A stretch of DNA of 64,000 bases from Hominimerdicola alba 8 (GTDB lineage: Bacteria > Bacillota > Clostridia > Oscillospirales > Ruminococcaceae), in contig NZ_ADKM02000086.1 of assembly GCF_000178155.2 (NCBI RefSeq), positions 31,492 through 95,491 on the forward strand, given 5' to 3'. Every line of letters begins with the position of its first letter. The stretch's first letter is position 1. The notes beneath the pieces were generated by a model. It saw only the letters and a program-made list of their open reading frames with translations. It searched no databases and was not told the origin of the DNA. The translations under genes were made by a program, and so were the position numbers. This document shows positions 31,615 through 40,082 of this stretch, one piece after another.

Positions 31615-32751
31615 TTAGTTTTTCTCTATCTTGCCCAGTGAGAGCGCTTTGAGATAAGCGTTTATGAAACCGTCAAGATCTCCGTCCATGACTGCTTTGA
31701 CATTGTTGTATTCATAGCCTGTGCGCAGGTCTTTAACAAGAGTGTAGGGCATGAATACGTAGGAACGTATCTGAGAACCCCAAGCTATCTCCTTCTGCAC
31801 GCCCTTGATGTCCTCTATCTTTTCCAGATGCTCGCGCTCTTTTATCTCGATGAGTTTTGCTTTCAGCATCTTCATAGCGTAGTCCCTGTTCTGGAACTGC
31901 GAACGCTGGGTCTGGCAGGCAGTTACTATGCCTGTGGGCTTGTGTATCAGTCTTACCGCAGATGAAGTCTTGTTGATGTGCTGACCGCCCGCACCGCTCG
32001 CACGATAAACTTCCATCTCGATATCTTCGGGTCTTATCTCGACTTCGATATTGTCATCGAGTTCGGGCATTACCTCGACCGCCGAGAAAGAAGTATGTCT
32101 GCTTCCCGAACTGTCAAAAGGCGAAATGCGCACAAGTCTGTGAATACCCGACTCACTCTTAAGATAGCCATAGGCATTCTCACCCTCAATGAACATAGAA
32201 CAACTCTTGATACCTGCATCGCCGCCCTCTAAGATATCCATTATCTTAGCATTGAAGCCGTGAGAATCAGCCCACTTGGTATACATTCTTATGAGCATCT
32301 CCGTCCAGTCCTGCGCCTCAGTACCGCCTGCGCCCGCATGGAAGTTCAGTATGGCGTTGCTGTGGTCATACTCCCCTGTCAGCAGAGTTTCCAGCGATGC
32401 CGCATCCAGGTCGGCTTTCAGCTTGTCAAGTTCAGCCTTTATCTCTTCAACAAGTTCAGCCTGAGTATCTTCGTCCTCTTCGCCCGCCATCTCTATCATT
32501 ACCTCGATATCGTCAGCCGCACCATTAAACTTGTTATAGCGCTCGACCTTGCCTTCGAGGTTCCTTGTCTGCTGCAATACCACCTGCGACTTCTCAGGGT
32601 CGTCCCAGAAGCCGGGTTCAGCGGCTTTTTCGTGCAGCTCCTCTATCTTTTCCGCCGCATTTTCTATATCATATACATCGTGCAGTTCCTTGATAAGGGG
32701 TCTGCAAGCGTCCAGTTCAGACTTCAGGTTTTCCAGAAATACAACTGCCAT
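31615..32751 (-). CDS. prfB: Peptide chain release factor 2
   Basis: A 378-residue RF2 that ends translation at UGA and UAA. The SPF tripeptide (IRISPFDSSG region) that reads the stop codon and the catalytic GGQ (GAGGQHINKTSSAV) are both present. The N-terminal domain is fully open (ELDACRPLIKELHDVYD to AAEPGFWDDP), so the programmed +1 frameshift seen near codon 25 of many prfB genes is absent here. The start at 32751 is preceded by AAGGAGAATAATGCT; the open frame extends upstream only by chance. Confidence 0.97.
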   Translation of the reverse strand: MAVVFLENLKSELDACRPLIKELHDVYDIENAAEKIEELHEKAAEPGFWDDPEKSQVVLQQTRNLEGKVERYNKFNGAADDIEVMIEMAGEEDEDTQAELVEEIKAELDKLKADLDAASLETLLTGEYDHSNAILNFHAGAGGTEAQDWTEMLIRMYTKWADSHGFNAKIMDILEGGDAGIKSCSMFIEGENAYGYLKSESGIHRLVRISPFDSSGSRHTSFSAVEVMPELDDNIEVEIRPEDIEMEVYRASGAGGQHINKTSSAVRLIHKPTGIVTACQTQRSQFQNRDYAMKMLKAKLIEIKEREHLEKIEDIKGVQKEIAWGSQIRSYVFMPYTLVKDLRTGYEYNNVKAVMDGDLDGFINAYLKALSLGKIEKN

Positions 32752-32865
32752 AGCATTATTCTCCTTAAAACTCAAATTTACATACACATTAATTATACAA
32801 CCTTTAGGCTGATTTGTCAAGTGCGGATAAACGAATTTTACGGTAATAAAATTATCAGAAGAAAA

Positions 32866-32900
32866 CAAAAAAACAGAGTCCTGCGGGGCTCTGTTTTTCA
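32866..32900 (-). terminator. Terminator after the 32911-34554 gene
   Basis: AAACAGAG/CTCTGTTT stem with a G/C-rich loop, then seven T residues on the minus strand. Confidence 0.85.
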
Positions 32901-32910
32901 TATTCGATCA

Positions 32911-34554
32911 TCATAAATACAAATGGTCAATGAAGCTATAAGTATCATCTCCCTTTACGGCTTTGACCTCAAGCCCTATAACTCTGCCATAGTTATCAAA
33001 TGTCGGTGAAAAGGAATATTTCAGCATACTCCCCTGTTTCATCAAACAGATGATGCGCCTGTCACATATTTCCTTGAAATCGGCAAGCACCTCAGGCATG
33101 TTCAGCCAATTATCAGCACCGTTCCCGCCGCCGAATTCAGGGGGTACAGCACTTACCCTGCGTGTCTTTTCCCTGTCGCTGACTGCCGCCCTGTATTTCC
33201 AATCAAAACTCTCAGACCAGGGCAGTTCCACATCAAGTGCGGGACATACATCGCTCGCATAGTCGCCGCGCACCGCCAACTCACAGCCATGCTCAGGGTC
33301 TACCTCTTCACCGCCGCTGAGGATATAAGCAGGCTCACTGCCGCGCGGTGGTAATATGTACATGCTGAGGTCATTGTAATAATTATAAACTTCCTGACGG
33401 TCAGCAGGTATTTCCTCAGTGTAACAGAGCCTTTCGCTCAGAGAATCATACAACGCATTTTCCAGCTTTTCACTCGGCTGCTCGATGTGGTCGATACAGC
33501 GCTTGATATATGCGGGGTCAACATTTGTATCCGCATAGACAGTCATCTCGCCAAACATTTTCGTATGTGCAGAACCCACCTCAGGGTATTCATAATAGTT
33601 GTCATCATCTTCGTCAGAAATTACAAATTCTGACAGGCGACTGTCGATCACAGCTTCAAGTTCAAGCTGCTTTTCCCATGAAAATTCATTGACATAATAG
33701 TTCTTCCCGCCGCCGATGATGTCAAAATAATCAAATTGGAAGCTGTCCGAGCAGACATTGTGAAAAAAGCCTGTATCGTGAAAATAATCGTTGGTGAACC
33801 GATAGCCTTTTGAGGTAAGCATATCCTCTGTGAGCGTGCAGTCACAGCATTCAAACAACGCCAGCGGGTCGCCGTGACCTGCCTTGATATCAGCCACCAA
33901 ATTTTCGGGCACACCGTCATAGAAGATCTCGCTGAGCATATCCCGCCTTAACAGCCAGCAGAGATAGCTTGCGATGGGCATGGCGGCATATCTGTGTATC
34001 CTGTCAGAGGTATTTGTGTCAATACGTTCGGGGTCTTCGGGTATCTCTCCGCCGAAATATTCCTTTGCGGCGCTTTCCCACGACCATTCAGCTTTTACGC
34101 TCTCAAACCTTTTGAAACCTCTAAAGGGATTATCAAGCAGACCAACTTTTGTATCGGGCGATAACCTGTCTGCATGTTTGCCGAGGAGCACCGCAAACAG
34201 ACCGAACAGCGCTCCTATTAAAAGCACGACACCGTAGATAAGGTATAATCTCTCTTCAATAAGCATTAATACAGGTATCACACCAAATGACAGACCAACA
34301 AAAATGTTCATCAGCAGTGTTGACGGCAGCACCAGCTTTTTATGATTTGTCAGTCGTGCGATACCGCCGACATTTATAAGCATCATAAGAAAAAAACACA
34401 GTGTAAATAAAACCACCTGTATCGGTGTACACAGCGGGTCATTGCCTTTAGTGGGAGCGACCGTTGCACCGATAAAAACTACACCGAATACCGTATCGGC
34501 AACGGCAAACAGTGAGAACAATATATATAACAGGACACGCCCTGCTTTCTTCAT
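32911..34554 (-). CDS. Unknown membrane protein with large soluble C-terminal domain
   Basis: A 547-residue protein I do not recognise. Four hydrophobic segments fill the N-terminal 140 residues (about 7-30, 48-66, 80-97, 104-122). The remaining 400 residues are soluble and acidic, with many aromatic residues and several Cys (CCDC near 237-240, CSDS near 270). There is no signal peptide as such, so the soluble part is probably cytosolic. Acidic clusters such as SDEDDDNYYEYPE look like surface loops. It has its own promoter and terminator and no functional neighbours. The ATG follows GAAAGGCGTGATTTT. Confidence 0.7.
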   Translation of the reverse strand: MKKAGRVLLYILFSLFAVADTVFGVVFIGATVAPTKGNDPLCTPIQVVLFTLCFFLMMLINVGGIARLTNHKKLVLPSTLLMNIFVGLSFGVIPVLMLIEERLYLIYGVVLLIGALFGLFAVLLGKHADRLSPDTKVGLLDNPFRGFKRFESVKAEWSWESAAKEYFGGEIPEDPERIDTNTSDRIHRYAAMPIASYLCWLLRRDMLSEIFYDGVPENLVADIKAGHGDPLALFECCDCTLTEDMLTSKGYRFTNDYFHDTGFFHNVCSDSFQFDYFDIIGGGKNYYVNEFSWEKQLELEAVIDSRLSEFVISDEDDDNYYEYPEVGSAHTKMFGEMTVYADTNVDPAYIKRCIDHIEQPSEKLENALYDSLSERLCYTEEIPADRQEVYNYYNDLSMYILPPRGSEPAYILSGGEEVDPEHGCELAVRGDYASDVCPALDVELPWSESFDWKYRAAVSDREKTRRVSAVPPEFGGGNGADNWLNMPEVLADFKEICDRRIICLMKQGSMLKYSFSPTFDNYGRVIGLEVKAVKGDDTYSFIDHLYL

Positions 34555-34587
34555 AAAATCACGCCTTTCAAATTATTCGACAGATCA

Positions 34588-34616
34588 ATTATATCACACA
34601 ATAATATCAGTGTCAA
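34588..34616 (-). promoter_or_regulatory. Promoter of the 32911-34554 gene
   Basis: Minus-strand TTGACA (34616-34611), 17 bp, TATAAT (34593-34588), a full consensus match. Confidence 0.88.
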
Positions 34617-34670
34617 TCAGCGGCAGTACTTTTCGCTTACAATGACGATGGTCAGCCGTAAAAGCTCACT

Positions 34671-34702
34671 AAAAAGCAGAGTTTCAGAAAGAAACTCTGC
34701 TC
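34671..34702 (-). terminator. Terminator of mgtE
   Basis: GCAGAGTTTC/GAAACTCTGC 10 bp stem followed on the minus strand by five T residues, eight bases after the stop. Confidence 0.88.
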
Positions 34703-34709
34703 AGTCATC

Positions 34710-36155
34710 TTATGCGAGGTGCATCACATTAAGCAGCAGCACCCATGACAGACCGTAGTAGGTCACCACCGCCACAAGGTCGTTAACGGTGGTTATCAGC
34801 GGACCCGATGCAACTGCGGGGTCAACCTTTATCTTCTTGAAAAACAGCGGTATCAGCGTACCGACCGCACTTGATATCAGCATGGCAAGCATCAGCGAAA
34901 TGCCTATACAGCCTGAAACTGCAAAGGAAAATCCTGCCGCGCGGTGCTTGAATATCATTATGTACAGTCCCACCGCCGCGAAAGAGAGTATACCCAACAG
35001 GATACCGTTTGACAGACCTACCCGTGTTTCTTTTGCGACAAGGTGCATCTTCTGCCCGAAAGTGAGGTTCTCATCGGTCAGCACACGTATCGTCACCGCA
35101 AGTGACTGCGTGCCAACGTTACCTGCCATATCAAGTATCAATGACTGGAACGCCATTATAAGCGTCAGCTGTGAGATGACTTTCTCAAAAGCGCCCACAA
35201 CGCCCGATACCAGCAGACCCAGACCCAGCAGCACCAGCAGCCAGGGGAGTCGTTTTTTCATCGACTCTTTCAGCGGTTCCTGCAAATCTTCCTCCGCTGT
35301 CAGACCTGCGAACATGACATAGTCCTCGCCCATCTCGTCATCAACGACTTCGATAAGGCTTTTCGCCGTGATAACGCCCAGCAGACGGCTGCTGTTATCA
35401 AGTACAGGTATCAGGTCTTCCGAATAGTCTTTCAGCTTTTCGATACATTCGCCTATCTCTTCATTGGCGTACACATAAGGGAAGCTGGTCATTATCAGGC
35501 TTTCCAGCGTCCTTGTGGAACGTGCCGTGATAAGTTCCTTGAGGTCTATAGCGCCGTAGAATTCCTCATTCTCGTCAACCACAAAGATCGTGGTGATATT
35601 GTCATTCTCCTCCGCCTGACGAACCAGTTCACTCATCGCCTGCTTTACCGAAAGGTCATCAGTGATGATTATACAGTTGGTAGTCATGCGGCTGCCTATC
35701 TCGTCCTCATCAAAACTGGCGATAAGGCTTATCTCCTTACGCACTTCAGGGGACAGCGCATCGATTATAAGACTGCGCTTTTCCCTTTCGATTTCACGCA
35801 GAACATCGACCGCTGTATCAGTTTCAAGCAGACTTACCACCGCCGCCGCCTTTTTCAAGTCCATCTCGTTCAGGTAAGCGCCTGCATCATTTTCTTCCAG
35901 ATACTCAAAGACCTCAGCCAGCATATCGCCGCTGCAAACACGGAAGACCTTTTTGCGTTCCTGCTGAGAGAGGTCAGCCATAACGCCTGCAAGGTCATTG
36001 CCGTGATAGTCTTCAAGTTTTTTCAGCATAACTCTGGGCGAATCGTTCGACCTTATTATCGAAATTATCTCGCCCTCATAATCGGGCTTGGGCGCACTAG
36101 CCTCCTGTTCGGCGGAAGTGTTTTCCATTCCCTCATTTACCATATCTTCTGCCAT
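34710..36155 (-). CDS. mgtE: Magnesium transporter MgtE
   Basis: A 481-residue MgtE. A superhelical N-domain (DLAGVMADLSQQERKKVFRV and following, about 45-140) and two CBS domains (about 150-270) sense cytosolic magnesium and gate the pore. The C-terminal five membrane segments begin at about 310 (LPWLLVLLGLGLLVSG); DMAGNVGTQSLAVTIR is the pore motif. It is close to the usual length of about 450. The start follows CGGAGGGCTGACA. A leader of about 290 nt with a strong structure precedes it, consistent with RNA-level control by magnesium. Confidence 0.95.
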   Translation of the reverse strand: MAEDMVNEGMENTSAEQEASAPKPDYEGEIISIIRSNDSPRVMLKKLEDYHGNDLAGVMADLSQQERKKVFRVCSGDMLAEVFEYLEENDAGAYLNEMDLKKAAAVVSLLETDTAVDVLREIEREKRSLIIDALSPEVRKEISLIASFDEDEIGSRMTTNCIIITDDLSVKQAMSELVRQAEENDNITTIFVVDENEEFYGAIDLKELITARSTRTLESLIMTSFPYVYANEEIGECIEKLKDYSEDLIPVLDNSSRLLGVITAKSLIEVVDDEMGEDYVMFAGLTAEEDLQEPLKESMKKRLPWLLVLLGLGLLVSGVVGAFEKVISQLTLIMAFQSLILDMAGNVGTQSLAVTIRVLTDENLTFGQKMHLVAKETRVGLSNGILLGILSFAAVGLYIMIFKHRAAGFSFAVSGCIGISLMLAMLISSAVGTLIPLFFKKIKVDPAVASGPLITTVNDLVAVVTYYGLSWVLLLNVMHLA

Positions 36156-36304
36156 TGTCAGCCCTCCGTTTCATTTTTTATATCCCCGCCCTTCCACAGG
36201 TTCGGAGTTTAATGACGTAAGGGGTTAAAATAAGCATAAAAAAGCCCTGCTGTCCCGTTCAGGTCATACAGAGTCAGCTTGAAATATCAGAGTGAGTACC
36301 TTAA

Positions 36305-36427
36305 AAAGGACACATCACAGAAAGCGGCGAACCGTCACAGTTTGTCGCAAATAAGATATTTCTCCGCATAGATGCCCATTTGACCCGCAACTGTCACCGT
36401 TAGTCACTTCTGTCCTCACCGTCCTTT
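36305..36427 (-). ncRNA. Structured mgtE leader RNA (candidate riboswitch, class unknown)
   Basis: Between the promoter and mgtE, minus-strand RNA from 36427 to 36305 folds back on itself through stacked helices read outward to inward: AAAGGAC/GTCCTTT, ACAGAA/TTCTGT, AAC/GTT and ACAGTT/AACTGT, separated by small internal loops (GGTGA, GTGAC, GGTG on one side; GACG, CGCCGC, GATGT on the other). Downstream, a weak CCTG/CAGG hairpin followed by TTTTTT (about 36237-36275) could be a regulated terminator. The M-box consensus used by many mgtE genes is not apparent. Confidence 0.6.
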
Positions 36428-36449
36428 AGTTTGAATTTTTGACCTATAT

Positions 36450-36478
36450 ATTATACCACTTTTTGCCCCCCGTGTCAA
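36450..36478 (-). promoter_or_regulatory. Promoter of mgtE
   Basis: Minus-strand TTGACA (36478-36473), 17 bp, TATAAT (36455-36450). Confidence 0.88.
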
Positions 36479-36575
36479 TCATTTTTTATTAACGCAGGTA
36501 TTTTTTTCGCGGCAGAGTGTATATCAAAAAAGCGCGGGCAGAAAATATCCGTCCGCGCACATATTATTGAAATTG

Positions 36576-38102
36576 TCAGTCGTTCTTGCTCTCTTTGTCT
36601 TTTTCTTTCTTCTTAGTCTTGACCTCTTCTTTAGTGACAGGTATCTCAAACCAGAATGTTGAACCTTTACCCTCTTCCGACCTCACGCCGAACGGGAAAT
36701 CGTGACACTTAAGTATCTCCTTGCATATCGCCAGACCCAGCCCTGTGCCTACCACATCGCGTTTGACTTTCGCATCGCGGTAGTATCTGTCAAAAACCTT
36801 TGGCAAAAGGTCTTTCGCGATGCCCTTGCCGTTGTCCTCAACTTCGATGCGCACAGCTTTTTCGGTGTTTATCTGCTTTATGCGTATCACTTTATGCTCG
36901 CCTGTGTAGTTTATGGCGTTGTTGATGAAGTTGTAAATGACCTGATCCAGCTTGTCGGGGTCAGCGGTGACTTCCCTGTCATCGTCAGGCTCGAACTTCA
37001 TATCGTAGCCGTTCTGCTCAATCACCAGCTGATAGCGGGTCATACAGTCGTTCAGCTTGTCAACTATCGAAAACTTTTTGAGGTTCAGTTCCATATTGCC
37101 GCTTTCCAGCTTTGAAAGTTCCAGCAGATTATTAACGAGGTTCGACAGCCTGTCAGCCTCGTCTATTATCACCTGAATATGTTCAGCGCGCTTGACGGGG
37201 TTATCGCCCGAAAGATCGCGTATCATTTCAGCATACGCTTTCACCATAGTCAGCGGTGTGCGCAGGTCGTGAGAAACGTTGCCTATCAGGTCACGGCGCA
37301 GGTCATTGACCTTGCGTATCTCGTTTTTCGCATCGTTGAGCACTTTTGCCAGCTGTTCAACTTCCTTATAGCCCTTGCCCTCAAACTTGACATCAAAATC
37401 GCCCTCACCGAAGCGCTTTGCAGTCTTGGTAATATCGGTGATAGGCCGCGATACCCTCGTAGAGATAAACACCGAGATTATCACAGCAAGTTCAAACAGG
37501 ATTATCGTCACGAATATCAGCTGTTCGCGTATTATCATTACCGTTGAATCTATCGGCTCGACAGTACATTCTATAAACAGGTAGACCTGTTCGGGCGCAT
37601 CGTCAACGTAGACTTTTGCGCAGTATATCATCTCCTTGACATTCAGGTGATCGTTGTCAAAGGTGACTGTATAGCAGTTGTCGTGAGCTTTCTGAAGTTC
37701 GCTCTTCAGCTTGTAGATATACATTGAGTAGTTGTTCTCGATATCATCATAAAGCCTTGAATAAGCGCCCAGATTGTTCTCAGAAGTCAGCGGGTTGCCG
37801 TCCTCATCGGTGAGGACTATGCACAGGCTGTTCTCGTAGGCGACAGTTCGGTTTATGTGACCCTGTTCGGGGGTGCCGTAAGCCTGTATTATGCGGTTCG
37901 CTTCACGGCTGATGCTGTTTATCTTTGCCGAGCGATAGTAGTTGTACAAAAACACGTACTGCAACAGCCAGATAGTCACCAATATCAGCAATACCAGAGC
38001 CATGCAGTATATCCAGACATAAGTCTGTATGCCGCGCCGTCCTTTAAAGGTGTCCTTTATTACCGCGCCGATGCCCTTGCGGGACTTACTGGATCTTTTC
38101 AA
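36576..38102 (-). CDS. Sensor histidine kinase
   Basis: A 508-residue membrane kinase. Membrane segments at about 28-52 and 188-212 bracket an extracellular sensor of about 130 residues. HAMP follows (about 213-265). HisKA has NVSHDLRTPLTMVKAYAEMI with the phosphorylated His near residue 275, and the ATPase has N (FINNAINY), DNGKGI and GTGLGLAI boxes. The start is a TTG at 38102 that overlaps the last 17 bases of the response-regulator gene. A Lys-rich tail (KKKEKDKESKND) ends the protein. The overlap makes it the partner of the upstream regulator. Confidence 0.94.
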   Translation of the reverse strand: MKRSSKSRKGIGAVIKDTFKGRRGIQTYVWIYCMALVLLILVTIWLLQYVFLYNYYRSAKINSISREANRIIQAYGTPEQGHINRTVAYENSLCIVLTDEDGNPLTSENNLGAYSRLYDDIENNYSMYIYKLKSELQKAHDNCYTVTFDNDHLNVKEMIYCAKVYVDDAPEQVYLFIECTVEPIDSTVMIIREQLIFVTIILFELAVIISVFISTRVSRPITDITKTAKRFGEGDFDVKFEGKGYKEVEQLAKVLNDAKNEIRKVNDLRRDLIGNVSHDLRTPLTMVKAYAEMIRDLSGDNPVKRAEHIQVIIDEADRLSNLVNNLLELSKLESGNMELNLKKFSIVDKLNDCMTRYQLVIEQNGYDMKFEPDDDREVTADPDKLDQVIYNFINNAINYTGEHKVIRIKQINTEKAVRIEVEDNGKGIAKDLLPKVFDRYYRDAKVKRDVVGTGLGLAICKEILKCHDFPFGVRSEEGKGSTFWFEIPVTKEEVKTKKKEKDKESKND

Positions 38103-38760
38103 ACTTATATCCCATTCCTCTCAGGGTGACGATAAGGTTGCGGTAGGGTCCCAGCGAGTTTCTCAGCATTTTTATGTGGGTATCTATCGTTCTGTCATCG
38201 CCGTAGAAATCAAAGCCCCATACCTCTTCCAGCAGTTTTTCTCTTGAAAGCGCGATGTTCATATTTCTCACAAGGTAGAAAAGCAGGTCATACTCCTTAG
38301 GTGTCATGCTGACTTTTTCACCGTCTATCTTGACTTCTCTTGCGGTGAAGTTTATCTCAAGTCCCTGATACCTGATAATATCCTCAGTCTTCTGCGAAGC
38401 CTTAGCGCGGTTGAGTACAGCCCTTATCCTCGCCATAAGTTCCTTTGGCGAGAACGGCTTTACCATGTAGTCGTCAATGCCTATCTCAAAGCCGAACAGC
38501 TTGTCGTATTCTTCGCCGCGCGCCGAAAGCATGATAACAGGTATCTTTTTTATCTTCTGTATCTCCTTGCATGCAGAATAACCGTCAAGGCGGGGCATCA
38601 TGATATCCATTATGATGATATCGTAGTCATCTTTCTTTACCATCTCCACAGCTTCCATGCCGTCCTCGGCTTCGGCTGTTTCGTAGCCCTCGAACTCTGC
38701 GTACTCTTTGATTATCATACGTATCTTAGCTTCATCATCAACTATAAGTATCTTTGCCAT
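38086..38760 (-). CDS. OmpR/PhoB-family response regulator
   Basis: A 224-residue regulator. The receiver has acidic residues near the start (VDDEAK), the phosphorylated Asp in IIIMDIMMP (about 51) and Lys in VKPFSPKEL (about 101). The winged helix covers about 130-224 and ends MGYKFEKIQ. The ATG at 38760 follows AGGGAGTTGACTTTT; an upstream ATG three codons earlier lacks spacing. It is cotranscribed with the kinase that follows. A MITE copy (38790-38892) sits 30 bp upstream in the promoter or leader region, so its normal promoter is not obvious. Confidence 0.95.
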   Translation of the reverse strand: MAKILIVDDEAKIRMIIKEYAEFEGYETAEAEDGMEAVEMVKKDDYDIIIMDIMMPRLDGYSACKEIQKIKKIPVIMLSARGEEYDKLFGFEIGIDDYMVKPFSPKELMARIRAVLNRAKASQKTEDIIRYQGLEINFTAREVKIDGEKVSMTPKEYDLLFYLVRNMNIALSREKLLEEVWGFDFYGDDRTIDTHIKMLRNSLGPYRNLIVTLRGMGYKFEKIQ

Positions 38761-38789
38761 AAAAGTCAACTCCCTTATATATACTTAAC

Positions 38790-38892
38790 TATAGCAATCC
38801 AACTATTTAAATTCACAAAATCCAGTCGCAAAAGCTCGGATCTATGGATTTTGTGACTGGATTTTGTCTGAATTTTAAGGCGGATTGCTATA
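38790..38892. mobile_element. MITE-like element, copy 3
   Basis: A full 103 bp copy including flanking TA pairs, with TAGCAATCC/GGATTGCTA ends, in the orientation opposite to copies 1 and 2. It lies between the OmpR-type regulator and the PH-like membrane gene. Confidence 0.9.
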
Positions 38893-38981
38893 AGTGTCCG
38901 CACTGCGCACACTCAAAAAAATTCTTTTTAAATCATACATTATCAATGTGTATACTGCGTGAACAGTCAATAAAAATCAGG

Positions 38982-39479
38982 TCATGCTTTGCGGGCGAGG
39001 ATATATTTTTTCAGCTTAACAAACGCCCCGTCCTCCAGCTGTTTTTGCAGACTTGACGGGTCACTGACAGTGTCGTACAGTTCTATATCCATTTTTCTCC
39101 AATATGATATATCCCCCGTTTTGGTCTTAAAAACTATATCCTCCCTGTAATACGGGCGTTCTCTTGTATAAAAAGGGTCGGAATATTCCTGCGTGACCTC
39201 AATATCTGTTATATCTTCATAACGTATCACCCGCCTGAACCACAGCACCTTGAAAGTGACTTCGTTTTCGCCCGCTTCAAAACTGCATGGCATATCGTTC
39301 ATCACCACAGCAAGCACTATCGTCAGTCCCAAAGCGACAACGCCCGCTAATATGGCAAACATCATTTCATCAGTTGCCATTCCTACCCAATAGGGGGTAA
39401 CAGCTATCAGCAAACTCATTATCAGCGCAAAGACAAAGCGGTACGCCGCAGACAACCTGAAAGTAAAATTTTCTCTCAA
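38982..39479 (-). CDS. Two-TM membrane protein with PH-like domain (paralogue A)
   Basis: A 165-residue protein with two adjacent membrane segments (about 12-60), then a soluble domain of beta strands (EVTFKVLWFRRVIRYEDITDIEVTQ) resembling bacterial PH domains, ending LKKYILARKA. It is a paralogue of the next upstream gene (39557-40033), which has the same layout and ends LREFILSRKA. I place the start at the TTG at 39479 (after GGGGAG), giving MRENFTFR, close to the paralogue's MTEKFTYR; an ATG three codons earlier sits on top of the ribosome site. Function unknown. Confidence 0.75.
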   Translation of the reverse strand: MRENFTFRLSAAYRFVFALIMSLLIAVTPYWVGMATDEMMFAILAGVVALGLTIVLAVVMNDMPCSFEAGENEVTFKVLWFRRVIRYEDITDIEVTQEYSDPFYTRERPYYREDIVFKTKTGDISYWRKMDIELYDTVSDPSSLQKQLEDGAFVKLKKYILARKA

Positions 39480-39556
39480 ACAACTCATCTCCCCTGTTTT
39501 CTGCCGCCTGTTCGGGCAGTTCGATTTTTTACAGTGACACCGCCGATAAAGTCATA

Positions 39557-40033
39557 TCATGCTTTGCGTGACAATATAAACTCCCGCAGTGGTGCGAACT
39601 TGCTGTGGTCTGTCGGCACAACACCGTTTGCCGCTCTCGGCAGAGCGTTTTTGAACTCGTACACGCCGTCGGTGCAAACGAACCTTATGCACTCTTCGGG
39701 ATACGGGCGGTTCTGATTCATGCGGTCAATGAAAGATGTGCGTTCTCTGATAAAGAACTGTATGTCATTTATCTTATCATAGGGTATCACAGTTTCCGCA
39801 CCGTTCACCCTGAAAACTGCCTGCCGTTCGTCAGCAGAATATTCGCACTTAACTTCTATCAGCCTGTATCCCAGATATGCACCGCTGACAAAGAACACTG
39901 CACCTATAACAAAGCAGACCGCGATATGCAGTCCGAAAAGGTTCAGTAAAAACGGAAGCATGAACCCGCCGCCTAACACCATAGCCACCGCGCCAAGCAC
40001 CCTGTTGTCGCGATATGTGAACTTCTCTGTCAT
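39557..40033 (-). CDS. Two-TM membrane protein with PH-like domain (paralogue B)
   Basis: A 158-residue protein: two membrane segments at about 15-62, then a PH-like domain (AVFRVNGAETVIPYDKINDIQFFIRERTSF). It shares architecture and C-terminus with paralogue A. The start at 40033 follows TTTAAAGGAGGACAAA; a longer frame upstream is unlikely because it reads through low-complexity sequence. It lies 49 bp after a VanY-type carboxypeptidase gene, and all three genes are probably one minus-strand operon. No biochemical role can be assigned. Confidence 0.78.
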   Translation of the reverse strand: MTEKFTYRDNRVLGAVAMVLGGGFMLPFLLNLFGLHIAVCFVIGAVFFVSGAYLGYRLIEVKCEYSADERQAVFRVNGAETVIPYDKINDIQFFIRERTSFIDRMNQNRPYPEECIRFVCTDGVYEFKNALPRAANGVVPTDHSKFAPLREFILSRKA

Positions 40034-40082
40034 TTTGTCCTCCTTTAAAAATCGCCCCCGCAAAGCAGGGGCAATCAATATA

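Noticed and set aside
31615..32751. Possible programmed frameshift in prfB
   Set aside because: The frame is continuous from the N-terminus through AAEPGFWDDP, with no in-frame UGA near codon 25.
36305..36427. M-box riboswitch before mgtE
   Set aside because: The context fits, but I could not find the conserved M-box core; the helices seen are arranged differently. Kept as an unclassified structured leader.
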